Positions 16,890 through 25,046 of a stretch of DNA of 64,000 nucleotides are shown in pieces (within the stretch, counting starts at the first letter, position 1; every line of letters starts with the position of its first letter). Source of the stretch: Candidatus Obscuribacterales bacterium (GTDB lineage Bacteria; Cyanobacteriota; Vampirovibrionia; Obscuribacterales; Obscuribacteraceae); contig JAGVLS010000018.1 in assembly GCA_020054205.1 (NCBI GenBank), forward strand, positions 1-64,000, in the 5' to 3' direction. Made by a program: the position numbers and the translations under genes. The notes under the pieces are model-generated. The model searched no databases, was not told the DNA's origin, and worked only from the letters and a program-made list of their open reading frames with translations.

Positions 16890-17657
16890 ATGAACTCAAA
16901 TGCTAGAGCAAAAGCGAATACAAATTCATCGCAAGAAGAAATTGCAATTTTAAAAGACAAGCTTCAAGTTTTAGATAAACAAATGCAAGAATTAGTATAT
17001 GCAGTTGGACATGATTTGAAGGCCCCTTTACGTCAAGCTCTTGGTTTTTCTGATTTATTGTTGCAGCATTCGCAGGGAAAATTTGATGAACAAACAAGTT
17101 TATATGTTTCACGACTTGTTCATTCTGTGAAAAAGATGGAAATTTTGCTGGAGGCTTTTTTAAATTTTGGTCGCGCTAGCATAAATAATTTGCAAATAGA
17201 GAAAGTAGATTGTTCTTTATTGTTGGAAGATGTTTTGAATAACTGTAATGAAATAATTGTTGCAAGCAACGGTACAATTTCATATGACAAATTGCCAATA
17301 ATAATGGCTGATCCAAAACGTCTAACTTTGTTATTTGAACATTTAATTGGTAATGCTATTAAATTTTGTAATAATAAGCCCACAGTGCATATTAGTGCTA
17401 GGCAGGTAGATAAAAATTGGCAATTTGCTGTAAAAGATAATGGAATTGGTATTGATACAAATGATTTTGAACGTATATTTAAACTATTCCAACGATTGCA
17501 TGCGACAGATAGCTATCCCGGCGCTGGTGTTGGTTTAACTATTTGTCAAAGAATCATAGAATTGCATGAAGGAAAAATTTGGATTGAATCAGAATTGGGA
17601 AAAGGCAGCATTGTTTTCTTTACTTTGCCGGCAAATATAGCAGAGGATAATAAATGA
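16890..17657 (+). CDS. Phytochrome-type histidine kinase without sensor domain
   Basis: 255 codons. HisKA with His41 in the form VGHDLKAPLRQ, typical of bacteriophytochrome and Cph1-like kinases, followed by HATPase (IGNAIKFCNN, DNGIGID, GAGVGLTICQR). There is no PAS, GAF or PHY input domain and no membrane segment; only about 35 coiled-coil residues precede the His. It overlaps the response-regulator gene by 4 nt (ATGA), so translation is coupled. It probably receives its signal by protein contact, perhaps from the preceding hybrid kinase. Confidence 0.93.
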   Translation: MNSNARAKANTNSSQEEIAILKDKLQVLDKQMQELVYAVGHDLKAPLRQALGFSDLLLQHSQGKFDEQTSLYVSRLVHSVKKMEILLEAFLNFGRASINNLQIEKVDCSLLLEDVLNNCNEIIVASNGTISYDKLPIIMADPKRLTLLFEHLIGNAIKFCNNKPTVHISARQVDKNWQFAVKDNGIGIDTNDFERIFKLFQRLHATDSYPGAGVGLTICQRIIELHEGKIWIESELGKGSIVFFTLPANIAEDNK

Positions 17658-18322
17658 TAGCTAAAAGCGAAGCAATTACAATTTTGCTTATTGAAGATAA
17701 TCCAGAAGATGCTTTATTGGTAAAAGAATATTTGAATGATTCAAAAAAATTTCGCTTAGATACTGTTAGTCGTCTAACGGATGCTCTTGAACATCTTAAG
17801 ACTAAAACTTTCGATATCATTTTATTGGACTTAAATTTACCTGATGGAATGGGTTTGGAAAATCTTATTAAGCTGCGCCGTTATTCGCAACATATTCCAA
17901 TAGTTGTTTTGACAGGGGTAGACGAAGAATCTATAGGTATTATGGCTGTGCAACGTGGTGCCCAAGATTATTTAATTAAAGGAGCAGATCATACACGTCT
18001 TACCCGTTCAATAAAATATGCTATCGAACGTATGCGTCTTCGCGGTATACAAGATTTTTCCAAGTCTGAAGAAATTTCAAAAGAAGAAATCTATATAATA
18101 GATGGCAGTGAAAGAAAGCATAAACCAAGTAAAGATTTAACCGAACGAGAATTACAAGTATTAAGATTGCTGGCTGAAGGTTGCACTAACCAAAAGATAG
18201 CAGAGCATTTATGTATTTCTCATACAACAGTCAAAAGTCATATAAGCCAGATATTGCAAAAACTGGATGTAAAAGGAAGAACAGCTGCTGTTATGGAAGG
18301 TTTGCGCCAGGGGCTTATTTAA
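17654..18322 (+). CDS. NarL/FixJ-family response regulator
   Basis: 222 codons. Receiver domain with acidic pocket (IEDNPED), Asp59 (ILLDLNLPD) and Lys in YLIKGAD; then a linker and a LuxR-type HTH (about 155-220; LTERELQVLRLLAEG, IAEHLCISHTTVKSHI). It is the output of the two-kinase cluster and likely a transcription factor. The palindromes at 14891-14965 upstream of the cluster are possible targets, but this is speculation. Confidence 0.95.
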   Translation: MIAKSEAITILLIEDNPEDALLVKEYLNDSKKFRLDTVSRLTDALEHLKTKTFDIILLDLNLPDGMGLENLIKLRRYSQHIPIVVLTGVDEESIGIMAVQRGAQDYLIKGADHTRLTRSIKYAIERMRLRGIQDFSKSEEISKEEIYIIDGSERKHKPSKDLTERELQVLRLLAEGCTNQKIAEHLCISHTTVKSHISQILQKLDVKGRTAAVMEGLRQGLI

Positions 18323-18451
18323 AAACTTGGCTTAATCTTTTTTTCCTACTTTCGGACGATTTTTTACGTTTAATGAGAAACCTGCCCAAATGGCGGATGT
18401 GATTATATTTTGCCGGTGGTATTTGTAATAGTATCGCGTTTGACCCATGGA

Positions 18452-18534
18452 GATTTTTCACTAGTCACCCCCTGTTCCCATCAGCAAATTCGAATACTTC
18501 CAAATTCGTGTACCTGGGGTGGCTGTGAAAAATC
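18452..18534 (+). other. Long inverted repeat / structured leader
   Basis: GATTTTTCAC (18452-18461) pairs with GTGAAAAATC (18525-18534), then AG/CT and CACCCC/GGGGTG extend the stem to about 18 pairs around a central loop of roughly 35 nt that has its own AAATTCG direct repeat. No T-run follows; instead the ribosome binding site of the next gene (18566) begins about 20 nt on. A terminator is therefore unlikely; a 5' leader RNA element or a protein-binding site is more plausible. Confidence 0.55.
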
Positions 18535-18565
18535 ATATAAATGAATGCCTCCTAGGAGAGTGCAA

Positions 18566-18874
18566 ATGATTCCATCCAAGGTGAATTCCGAACCTTATAT
18601 TATTGAAGATATTTTGGATTATTTATCTAATGATAATCATCCAGATGTACGTTTTGCTATGGCAGAAAATACTAGTATGCCAAAGCATGTATTGAGAAAT
18701 TTAGCTTCAGATGACAATCCATATATTGCATCACGAGCTGCATCTACTTTAGAACGCTTAGAGCAAGAACAAGAAGTAGATAAAAAAGATTCCCTTTGCG
18801 CTGTTAGTTTGACCCAAACTGAACCTAAGCTTCAAGCTTATGCTTCAAAGCAGCGCGAAGGGGCCTCCTGGTGA
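18566..18874 (+). CDS. Small HEAT/LRV-like repeat protein
   Basis: 102 residues from ATG 18566, chosen because TAGGAGAG (18553-18560) precedes it; an ATG at 18545 in frame has no site. Residues 15-66 form two helical repeats of the leucine-rich-variant/HEAT type (DNHPDVRFAMAENTSMP and SDDNPYIASRAASTLE). The tail is charged. Such repeats mediate protein-protein contact. It follows the two-component cluster but is separated by 243 nt with a hairpin, and it has its own terminator. Confidence 0.75.
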   Translation: MIPSKVNSEPYIIEDILDYLSNDNHPDVRFAMAENTSMPKHVLRNLASDDNPYIASRAASTLERLEQEQEVDKKDSLCAVSLTQTEPKLQAYASKQREGASW

Positions 18875-18898
18875 GTTTTCTTGGGATAGTAGACGCAT

Positions 18899-18931
18899 AG
18901 CTAAAGGCACATTTAGTGCCTTTAGCTTTTT
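18899..18931 (+). terminator. Rho-independent terminator
   Basis: A 12-bp perfect stem (AGCTAAAGGCAC / GTGCCTTTAGCT), a 5-nt loop ATTTA and a tail of five T. It ends the transcript of the HEAT-like gene. Confidence 0.92.
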
Positions 18932-19095
18932 ATTCATGGGCATACTTTATGTGTATCTATGAGGAAGTATCTGTTGGCAACTTTTATTTTTTTTGGAAAT
19001 ATGTGTGTGAGTGGCGGATAAATGTGTGATTTTCAATTTTAATATATATAAAAGTGCGCCAAATTAGTTAATTACCATTATGTTTATATCAATGG

Positions 19096-19509
19096 TTGGT
19101 GTTGGCGCGGAATTTAAAATTTAAAAGCCCTAGATCGGCAGACAATATGCATACCTTTTTAGTAGATCCAAGAGTATGTCTTTTGACTGGCAAACAATTG
19201 CACAAAGGGCATCATTCTTGTTGTGGTATTAAATACGATTACAATTACAAAATAAGTAATGAAGAAATTGGACTTTCACAAGACTTTCAATATCGAACTA
19301 AACATACTCAGTTTCGTTTGCAATTGATGGAAGATAACGAATCAGATATTGTTCCATTATCCAATTTTATAAAATTCAAACAATTCGATAAATCTAACTC
19401 GACTTATTCTTTTAAACGAATGCGCAAAAGAACAGCTACAGAGAGATTGCTTAGTCTATTTGTTCCGGCTAAGTTTATTAGTACCGTTCGGTCATATATG
19501 CTGATTTGA
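19096..19509 (+). CDS. Hypothetical protein
   Basis: Up to 137 codons from TTG 19096; an in-frame ATG at 19147 would give 120. Neither start has a clear ribosome binding site. The sequence has a His/Cys cluster (KGHHSCCG) and a basic region (FKRMRKRTATERLL) and no signal peptide or membrane helix. I do not recognise it. Codon use looks like its neighbours. Its 3' end overlaps a convergent small membrane-protein gene (19478-19639) by 32 nt, which lowers confidence that both are real as drawn. Confidence 0.45.
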   Translation: MVLARNLKFKSPRSADNMHTFLVDPRVCLLTGKQLHKGHHSCCGIKYDYNYKISNEEIGLSQDFQYRTKHTQFRLQLMEDNESDIVPLSNFIKFKQFDKSNSTYSFKRMRKRTATERLLSLFVPAKFISTVRSYMLI

Positions 19510-19639
19510 GTACTACATAGGCAATGAAACCGTATATGGTGGCAAGCACAACCAAGCCTATAATAGGAAATTTGAGACCAAGCTTGAGAAATGGGCGTAG
19601 AAATATGTCAAGAAAAATTATTCCAGTACTAGCGCTCAC
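19478..19639 (-). CDS. Small single-span membrane protein
   Basis: 53 residues starting at GTG (19637-19639), with AGGAG 7 nt upstream on the minus strand (complement of 19646-19650). The sequence begins MSASTGIIFLDIFLRPFLK, followed by a hydrophobic helix (FPIIGLVVLATIYGFIAYVVL) and a short polar tail ending ERY. The amphipathic N-terminus, helix and good ribosome binding site support a real gene despite its length. Function unknown. Confidence 0.6.
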   Translation of the reverse strand: MSASTGIIFLDIFLRPFLKLGLKFPIIGLVVLATIYGFIAYVVLKSAYMTERY

Positions 19640-19814
19640 AGGTAACTCCTAATTATAAATTGGACTCTCAGAACTAATTACAATGGTTGCAGCCAATTAC
19701 TAAGGTCGAGTTAACAACAAATACTTTCAACTACTTATGTTTGTTGAAAGCTAATTTAAGTTGGTAAAATATATAAGTTGCTACTTGACCAGATGGTTGT
19801 AAGGAGTGAAAGCT

Positions 19815-20408
19815 GTGAGAGATAAAGTATTTGGTATTTTGGGTTCATCCCTATTAACTAGTCTTTCTGTATTAGTTGTTGGTTCGACTTGCCTAGCTCA
19901 CAATGGGCCAACTCAAGCATTTGATGCGGTCTATAATGTGACTACTCCAGTTGGTTCGAGTTTAGTAAGAATGTTGTCTGATGGCAAAGGACATTTGCGT
20001 ACAGAAACTCAATCTGGTGGACAAAAAATAATTTCTATTTCTGATTTTTCAAATAATACCGGCTTTAGCATTCTTGAAGCACAAAAAATGGTTGTTAAAA
20101 GTAAAATGACTGGCGATATTGGTGTTGTTGATGAAACATCAGCTAAGCAAAAAAATGCTAAGTCTCTTGGTACAAAAATGATTGATGGACATTTGTCTCA
20201 AGGCTGGCAATACACAAGTCCTCAGGGCACAACTGATGTTTGGATAGGCAACGATACTCATTATTTAGTTCGTTCTGAAAGCAAAACCAAAAGTGGTAAT
20301 ACTTTGATGACCTTAAAATCATTTTCTAAAACCACTCCTGGCAGCAATTTATTTGTTGTACCTAGTGGTTATAAGGTAATGGAAGTGCCGAGCTCGTATA
20401 CTCGCTAA
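19815..20408 (+). CDS. Secreted protein, LolA/DUF4412-like
   Basis: 197 residues from GTG 19815, chosen over GTG 19806 because AAGGAG at 19801-19806 is correctly spaced only for 19815. Signal peptide residues 1-28 (ending CLAH). The mature part alternates strands, as in LolA-like or DUF4412 sheets (VRMLSDGKGHLRTE, KMVVKSKM, TTDVWIGNDTHYLVRSE), a fold that binds lipids or apolar ligands. The assignment is by pattern only. The 3' end overlaps the convergent hydrolase gene by 47 nt. A hairpin CTTTCAAC/GTTGAAAG (19724-19750) lies upstream. Confidence 0.7.
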   Translation: MRDKVFGILGSSLLTSLSVLVVGSTCLAHNGPTQAFDAVYNVTTPVGSSLVRMLSDGKGHLRTETQSGGQKIISISDFSNNTGFSILEAQKMVVKSKMTGDIGVVDETSAKQKNAKSLGTKMIDGHLSQGWQYTSPQGTTDVWIGNDTHYLVRSESKTKSGNTLMTLKSFSKTTPGSNLFVVPSGYKVMEVPSSYTR

Positions 20409-21411
20409 ATTCCAATATTCTATTTTCTGCCCAAAAGCAATCAAATAATTGTTCAGGCTCTTTTGTTGCTTGAATGAAACTGGCATGTCCACCAAACTTT
20501 GTTGGAATAAATGTCATTTGTGAGCAATAAAAATCTTTTGACTGAAATGATGAAAAAGGTACGATTGGATCATCTTCTGATGCAATTACTAGAGTGGGTA
20601 TTTTGATATTTTTTATAAGTGGTAATGCACTTGCTTTTTTATAATAATTGTTGGCATTACCATAGCCACCAAATGGAGCAGTATAAATATTGTCAAATTC
20701 ACGTAATCTTCTAATTGTTCTTAAGGGTTTTGTATCGTAAAAGTCTGGATACAATTTTGCTTTTTGTTTAATTTTGTCTTTTAAAGTTCTTAAGAACCAC
20801 TGTTCATAAAATTTATTCTTTGGTAATTCAATAGCGTCAATTGCAGCGTGTAAGTCTATTGATGGTGACACTGCTGCTACTGCAATTATTTTACAATTGC
20901 TATTTTGAGATAATTCTGCTGCTGTTTTTAAAACAATATTGCCGCCTAATGAAAAACCAGCTAAGAATATTTTTTCTAATTTGTCACTTGTATGCAACTC
21001 ATTAATTACACTAATAACATCGGCGCTGAGTCCAGCATTATATAAAGAAGGGCTTAAATGTATGCTGCCACCGCAATTGCGCATATTCATGCGTATAACG
21101 TTATAGCCAAGTTCTAATGCTTTTGCAGTAAGACCAATAACATGTAAACTATTTGCGGAACCTTCTAATCCATGCAAGATAATTATGGTTGGAGAATTCT
21201 TTGAATTGTGCTGCCAGTGGCAATGAGTTAATACAAAAGAATCCGCAGAAACTTGAAAAACTCTTTGTTGTGATTGAATTTTTAGAGGCAATAATTTGCG
21301 AGGCCAAATGGCCGGAGCAATAGTCATTAAATGTCCATTTTTTAAAAATGGAGATGGAGAAAATTGGCATTTTTCTTTATCTAACAAGGCAAATTTCCAA
21401 ATGAGCTGCAC
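20362..21411 (-). CDS. YheT-family alpha/beta hydrolase
   Basis: 349 codons. Matches the YheT/ABHD (COG0429) pattern: FLKNGHLMTIAP near the N-terminus, oxyanion LHGLEGSANS, nucleophile elbow AGFSLGGNI (Ser154), acid in ASEDDPIVP and His in FGGHASF. These are cytosolic or membrane-associated esterases of unclear natural substrate, related to human ABHD1/2/3. The last 47 nt overlap the convergent gene ending at 20408. ATG 21411 gives the usual N-terminus. Confidence 0.9.
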   Translation of the reverse strand: MQLIWKFALLDKEKCQFSPSPFLKNGHLMTIAPAIWPRKLLPLKIQSQQRVFQVSADSFVLTHCHWQHNSKNSPTIIILHGLEGSANSLHVIGLTAKALELGYNVIRMNMRNCGGSIHLSPSLYNAGLSADVISVINELHTSDKLEKIFLAGFSLGGNIVLKTAAELSQNSNCKIIAVAAVSPSIDLHAAIDAIELPKNKFYEQWFLRTLKDKIKQKAKLYPDFYDTKPLRTIRRLREFDNIYTAPFGGYGNANNYYKKASALPLIKNIKIPTLVIASEDDPIVPFSSFQSKDFYCSQMTFIPTKFGGHASFIQATKEPEQLFDCFWAENRILEFSEYTSSALPLPYNH

Positions 21412-21715
21412 AAATAATACTATATATAAGTCTTAGATTTGCTCCTTAATAAATTCGAGAGGTGTACTAGCTGTAACAGGATTGTTTTTCGGGGGATGCT
21501 TTGTAGACTTGCGTCTACGGACATCTGTTACCTAATTAGAGTGAGCAAAAATTGGAAAAATACACTTTCGAGTAAAACATAGCCAGATGTGCTTTACACT
21601 CAATAACACTTGTTTACAATTGATACACAAAGTTGAGTTTGATGCAAAGATTGTAATAAGTGTGCAGCGAAATTTGGGAAGCGCAAGAGATGACATTCTT
21701 GCGGGGGGTATTGCT

Positions 21716-22498
21716 ATGCGTTGGGGCAGCAAAAGCTTTTTCATATTTTTTCTTTCAATATTTACTGTGATTAGTAATAACAGTATTGTACTTAGTATGG
21801 ATGGCAATGCTGGTAATAATCAAAGCATAAGTGCAGATAATTATTTTTCTGGATTAACTGATAAAGGTATTGCTCATTGGCCAAAAAGCAAATTACCTAT
21901 AAAAGTTTTTGTTAGTAATGAAAAATTTGCTAATCAAATTTTTCAAGGTGCAAGCCCACAGACAATACTTATAGAATCATTTGATGAATGGACAGAAGCT
22001 TCAAAAGGCTATTTAAAGTGGCAATTAGTAAATAAGCCTAATTCTGCAGATATTACTTGTTTTTGGACAAATAATGTTTTAGAAGGAAAGAAGAACAATT
22101 CTGGTGTTTTAGAAGGTGGTGTCACTCATGGCACATGTTTCCCTACAGATAAAGGCATTGAATTACAACATGCAAGTATTACCATATGTTTGTGCAATCC
22201 AGATGGAAGTGTTGCTAGCTTGGACGAAATGAAAAGACGTTGTTTGCATGAGGTTGGACATGCTCTTGGAATAATGGGACATTCATCATGTAAGACAGAT
22301 GTGATGTTTTATTCAACAAGTATTCGCGAGGTAAATTGTTTGTCCAATCGGGATGTAGTTACTTTGTGCAAACTTTACAACATCAATGGCAAGCGTCGCT
22401 CTGCCTCTCGTGCTCGTAAATCATATGATTATGGAATATATAATGAAGCACATATCGGTTACGTAAGTCCGGCATTAGCCCCTGATTACGAAGAATAG
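21716..22498 (+). CDS. Secreted matrixin-like zinc metalloprotease
   Basis: 260 residues from ATG 21716, where a signal peptide begins (RWGSKSFFIFFLSIFTVI); the frame is open further upstream to 21587 but lacks a signal there. Residues 178-189 read HEVGHALGIMGH, the metzincin motif HExxHxxGxxH, and Met in DVMFYS serves as the Met-turn. The upstream half (IKVFVSNEKF...) matches the N-terminal sheet of bacterial matrixin-like proteins. It probably degrades protein outside the cell or in the periplasm. No propeptide cysteine switch is evident, although several Cys are present. Confidence 0.88.
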   Translation: MRWGSKSFFIFFLSIFTVISNNSIVLSMDGNAGNNQSISADNYFSGLTDKGIAHWPKSKLPIKVFVSNEKFANQIFQGASPQTILIESFDEWTEASKGYLKWQLVNKPNSADITCFWTNNVLEGKKNNSGVLEGGVTHGTCFPTDKGIELQHASITICLCNPDGSVASLDEMKRRCLHEVGHALGIMGHSSCKTDVMFYSTSIREVNCLSNRDVVTLCKLYNINGKRRSASRARKSYDYGIYNEAHIGYVSPALAPDYEE

Positions 22499-22543
22499 TT
22501 AGAAACAGAAAAAACAGAAAGCGATTAAAACAAGTATTGTTTT

Positions 22544-23470
22544 TTATCGACCGCCACGACGCCCACCACGGAATCCTCCGCCACTGCGTCCGCCAAATCC
22601 TCCCTGTCCACGTTGTCCAAAGCCGTCATTTCTGTTACCTAAATCTCTTGCTGATTGATTTTGTGCTTGATTACGCAAATCATTAGCATTTGCATTCTGC
22701 AGATTTCTGTTTGCATTATTTCTATCTTGCCAATTGCCTTGTTTATTCCATTCATCAAAATAGTGTTGATTATCGGCATTGGCATTTACATAATTCTTAT
22801 TGCCAGTATTATTGTAATAATAATGATTACCACCTTCGGCATAAACTGGTCTGCCATAAGGTACTCCGTAATAACCGCCTCCTTCATCTCCCCATATAGC
22901 TGAACCAATGGCGGCACCCGCCATTGCGCCAAGTCCAGCACCTACAGCTGATGATGTTCCATTGCCACTATTGTTTGCTGGTTGTTCAACTACAGTAGTT
23001 TGTTGTGTTGGCGGTTGTGCTGGCATATTTTGATATTGTGGATAAGGTGCATATGGTGCTGGGTATACTGGGTAAGGAGCCTGCTGAGAACTCATTGGTG
23101 GCATATTACCAACATTTTGTCGTTGCATATTTTGCACTTGTGACATTACTGATTGCACTACTTCTGGTTTTACTTCAGTAGGTTCACCATTTTTATTGAT
23201 ATACCAATAATTGTTTTGTGCATCTTGATATACTGCAACTGCTTTAGCATTGCGTGCAATTCCACTTGCTTGTCCAGGTAAAGCTACTTTAAAGCCACGT
23301 GGTGTAACAATATATTGTGTTCCATTTTCGTTCATGGTGGGAAACAATGTCATAGAAACTTGTCCACTTAAACCAGATTGACAATAAGCAGGAGTTTCCA
23401 TAGATACAAAAGCAAGAGAACTAAGCAAAATTGCTCCTGCACTCAATGTGATAAATCTTTTCGATATCAT
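22544..23470 (-). CDS. Secreted low-complexity protein with glycine zipper and RGG tail
   Basis: 308 codons. Signal peptide (residues 1-30, ending AYC|Q), a short ordered region (about 35-110), a Pro/Tyr/Gln-rich stretch (PYPVYPAPYAPYPQY), a glycine-zipper segment (SAVGAGLGAMAGAAIGSAIWG, about 175-195), an Asn/Gln-rich region and a C-terminal Gly/Arg block (GGFGGRSGGGFRGGRRGGR). Glycine zippers insert in or stack against membranes; the rest is probably disordered, cell-surface material. Family not recognised. Confidence 0.8.
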   Translation of the reverse strand: MISKRFITLSAGAILLSSLAFVSMETPAYCQSGLSGQVSMTLFPTMNENGTQYIVTPRGFKVALPGQASGIARNAKAVAVYQDAQNNYWYINKNGEPTEVKPEVVQSVMSQVQNMQRQNVGNMPPMSSQQAPYPVYPAPYAPYPQYQNMPAQPPTQQTTVVEQPANNSGNGTSSAVGAGLGAMAGAAIGSAIWGDEGGGYYGVPYGRPVYAEGGNHYYYNNTGNKNYVNANADNQHYFDEWNKQGNWQDRNNANRNLQNANANDLRNQAQNQSARDLGNRNDGFGQRGQGGFGGRSGGGFRGGRRGGR

Positions 23471-23957
23471 CTTTTCATAACCTCCAGCTTTAATAAGTCC
23501 AGATAATCAGTATTAAAATACGCCACATAGAATTTTAATAAATAATCCTTATTTTACTTGGGATGCAAAATAAAATGAAGCTTCTTGAAGTCCATACATA
23601 TTAATTATTGGTGTAAATATTTCTTGGATGTCAGACAGATTTATTGATTCAAGTACTTGAATAGGTTTTTTATAATTCATACTGGCAACAAATTTTGAGA
23701 AACATTTTGTTTATTGGGGCGTCATTGCACATAAATTAGGCAATTAATTTGCTAAATATGGGAATTTTCTGGGTTTGGTAACGTACAAAACTTCAAACAA
23801 ACTATGACTCGATTTGGGAGCACACAAATAATTATAGCTTTGTAAGTAGATTTCAATTTACTTAACAATATTGTTTTGCTTATAAAACAATAGAGAGCAT
23901 TCTCTTTTGTTTAGAGATGCTTTCGCGTATACAACTTAATCAGGCAGGTGAATCATA
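23471..23957. other. Gene-poor interval
   Basis: 487 nt between divergent secreted-protein genes. Apart from a doubtful 43-codon minus-strand ORF (23549-23680), I see only AT-rich DNA. Near 23890-23930 an imperfect inverted repeat (AGAGCATTCTC / GAGATGCT) lies before the next gene. Both flanking promoters must be here. Confidence 0.6.
23549..23680 (-). CDS. Doubtful small ORF
   Basis: 43 codons from ATG 23678-23680. The product (MNYKKPIQVLESINLSDIQE..., ending FYFASQVK) has plausible amphipathic composition, and the frame reads on upstream for ten codons (CFSKFVAS) before a stop, so it may be a fragment of a longer decayed gene. No ribosome binding site. Confidence 0.25.
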   Translation of the reverse strand: MNYKKPIQVLESINLSDIQEIFTPIINMYGLQEASFYFASQVK

Positions 23958-25022
23958 ATGAATATAAGAACAATAATTATAGCTGGTTTATTACCCGCTA
24001 TTCTATCTATAAATCTTTTGCCGGCAGCAATTTCAGCAGATACATTTGTAACTCAAACCACATTAATAACAGCTTGTGGAAAATTGTTTGAGTTGGATTC
24101 AAATGCAGCTGGCTTGACTGCTCAGCAAAGAGCAAAAATTGTCCAACGTAATTTGGACGATGCACTAATTGCAGCTAAAGATAGATCACCTTCGGCTGTA
24201 CGTGTGGAAATAATCAATCGTAATCCAGTGGTTACTTTAGATTATCGCCATATTGTTACTGCTGATGGCAACAGTGCTGTACGCAATAGTCTTACACAAA
24301 TGGAACTTGCACAAAAATGGGCCGATAATATTCGTGTTTGTTTAGCTGATGCATCTGCAGTGGATAAATATATTGCTATGCTTACTGGAAATTTTCCTAA
24401 AGCTAAAGTAGCTAAACTTTCACAAGACTTTGTAGCTGTGCTCAACACAAAAATGATTTTGCCAATTAATTTGGCAACACCAATTTCAACTATAAATTCA
24501 GTTGTAGGCGACAAAGTGAAAGCTGTTATCAGCAACGATGTTCCATTAGGTCCATCATTTGATACTTTCATACCAGCAGGAACAATAGCTTTGGGTGAAA
24601 TTGTTGATCCTAGGAAATATTATTCAGATAGTAAATATCCTGGTGGTTATGGATTTCCTGGCAAAGGTTGCTTAGCTGTCGAATTTTATGGACTTCGTAC
24701 ACCGGATGGTAAAGAAATTCCAATTGAAGGACATATATTAGGTGGTGTAAATCAATGGCAATTTATTAGTGTACAGCCAGTAACAGCCCCAAGTGTCAGC
24801 AACGGGCTAATTGTACATAATGATGCTTTGGTAAATGTTGAAGTAAAACCAGCTAAATCCACCATCGTTGGTGCATGGAAAGGCACACGTTCTAATTTTG
24901 AACAAATGCCAAGATTGATATTTGACAAACATCAACCAACGTTAGGTATTGGAAAGGGTGAGCCATTATTGCTTCAACTTTCAGCACCAACCGTAGTTGC
25001 CGTAAATGGCACGAGTATGTGA
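23958..25022 (+). CDS. Periplasmic protein, tandem paralogue A
   Basis: 354 codons with ribosome binding site AGGTGA. Signal peptide (1-26). Domain 1 (about 35-150) contains SPSAVRVEIINRNPVVTLDY, VTADGNSA and MELAQKWADNIRVCL, which resembles the extracytoplasmic N-terminal region of some cyanobacterial MscS-family proteins. Domain 2 (about 165-345) is beta-rich: GDKVKAVISNDV, IPAGTIALGEIV, AVEFYGLRTPDGKEIPIEG. Domain 2 recurs in the next gene and at 58173-59006. The next gene starts 24 nt downstream and is a clear duplicate. Function unknown. Confidence 0.8.
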   Translation: MNIRTIIIAGLLPAILSINLLPAAISADTFVTQTTLITACGKLFELDSNAAGLTAQQRAKIVQRNLDDALIAAKDRSPSAVRVEIINRNPVVTLDYRHIVTADGNSAVRNSLTQMELAQKWADNIRVCLADASAVDKYIAMLTGNFPKAKVAKLSQDFVAVLNTKMILPINLATPISTINSVVGDKVKAVISNDVPLGPSFDTFIPAGTIALGEIVDPRKYYSDSKYPGGYGFPGKGCLAVEFYGLRTPDGKEIPIEGHILGGVNQWQFISVQPVTAPSVSNGLIVHNDALVNVEVKPAKSTIVGAWKGTRSNFEQMPRLIFDKHQPTLGIGKGEPLLLQLSAPTVVAVNGTSM

Positions 25023-25046
25023 TTCAATACAGTTTAATTTAAGTAG

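Noticed and set aside
22655-22903. Ile-rich plus-strand ORFs
   Set aside because: Antisense to the Asn/Gln-rich part of the secreted protein; the Ile/Val repeat is a by-product of that codon bias.
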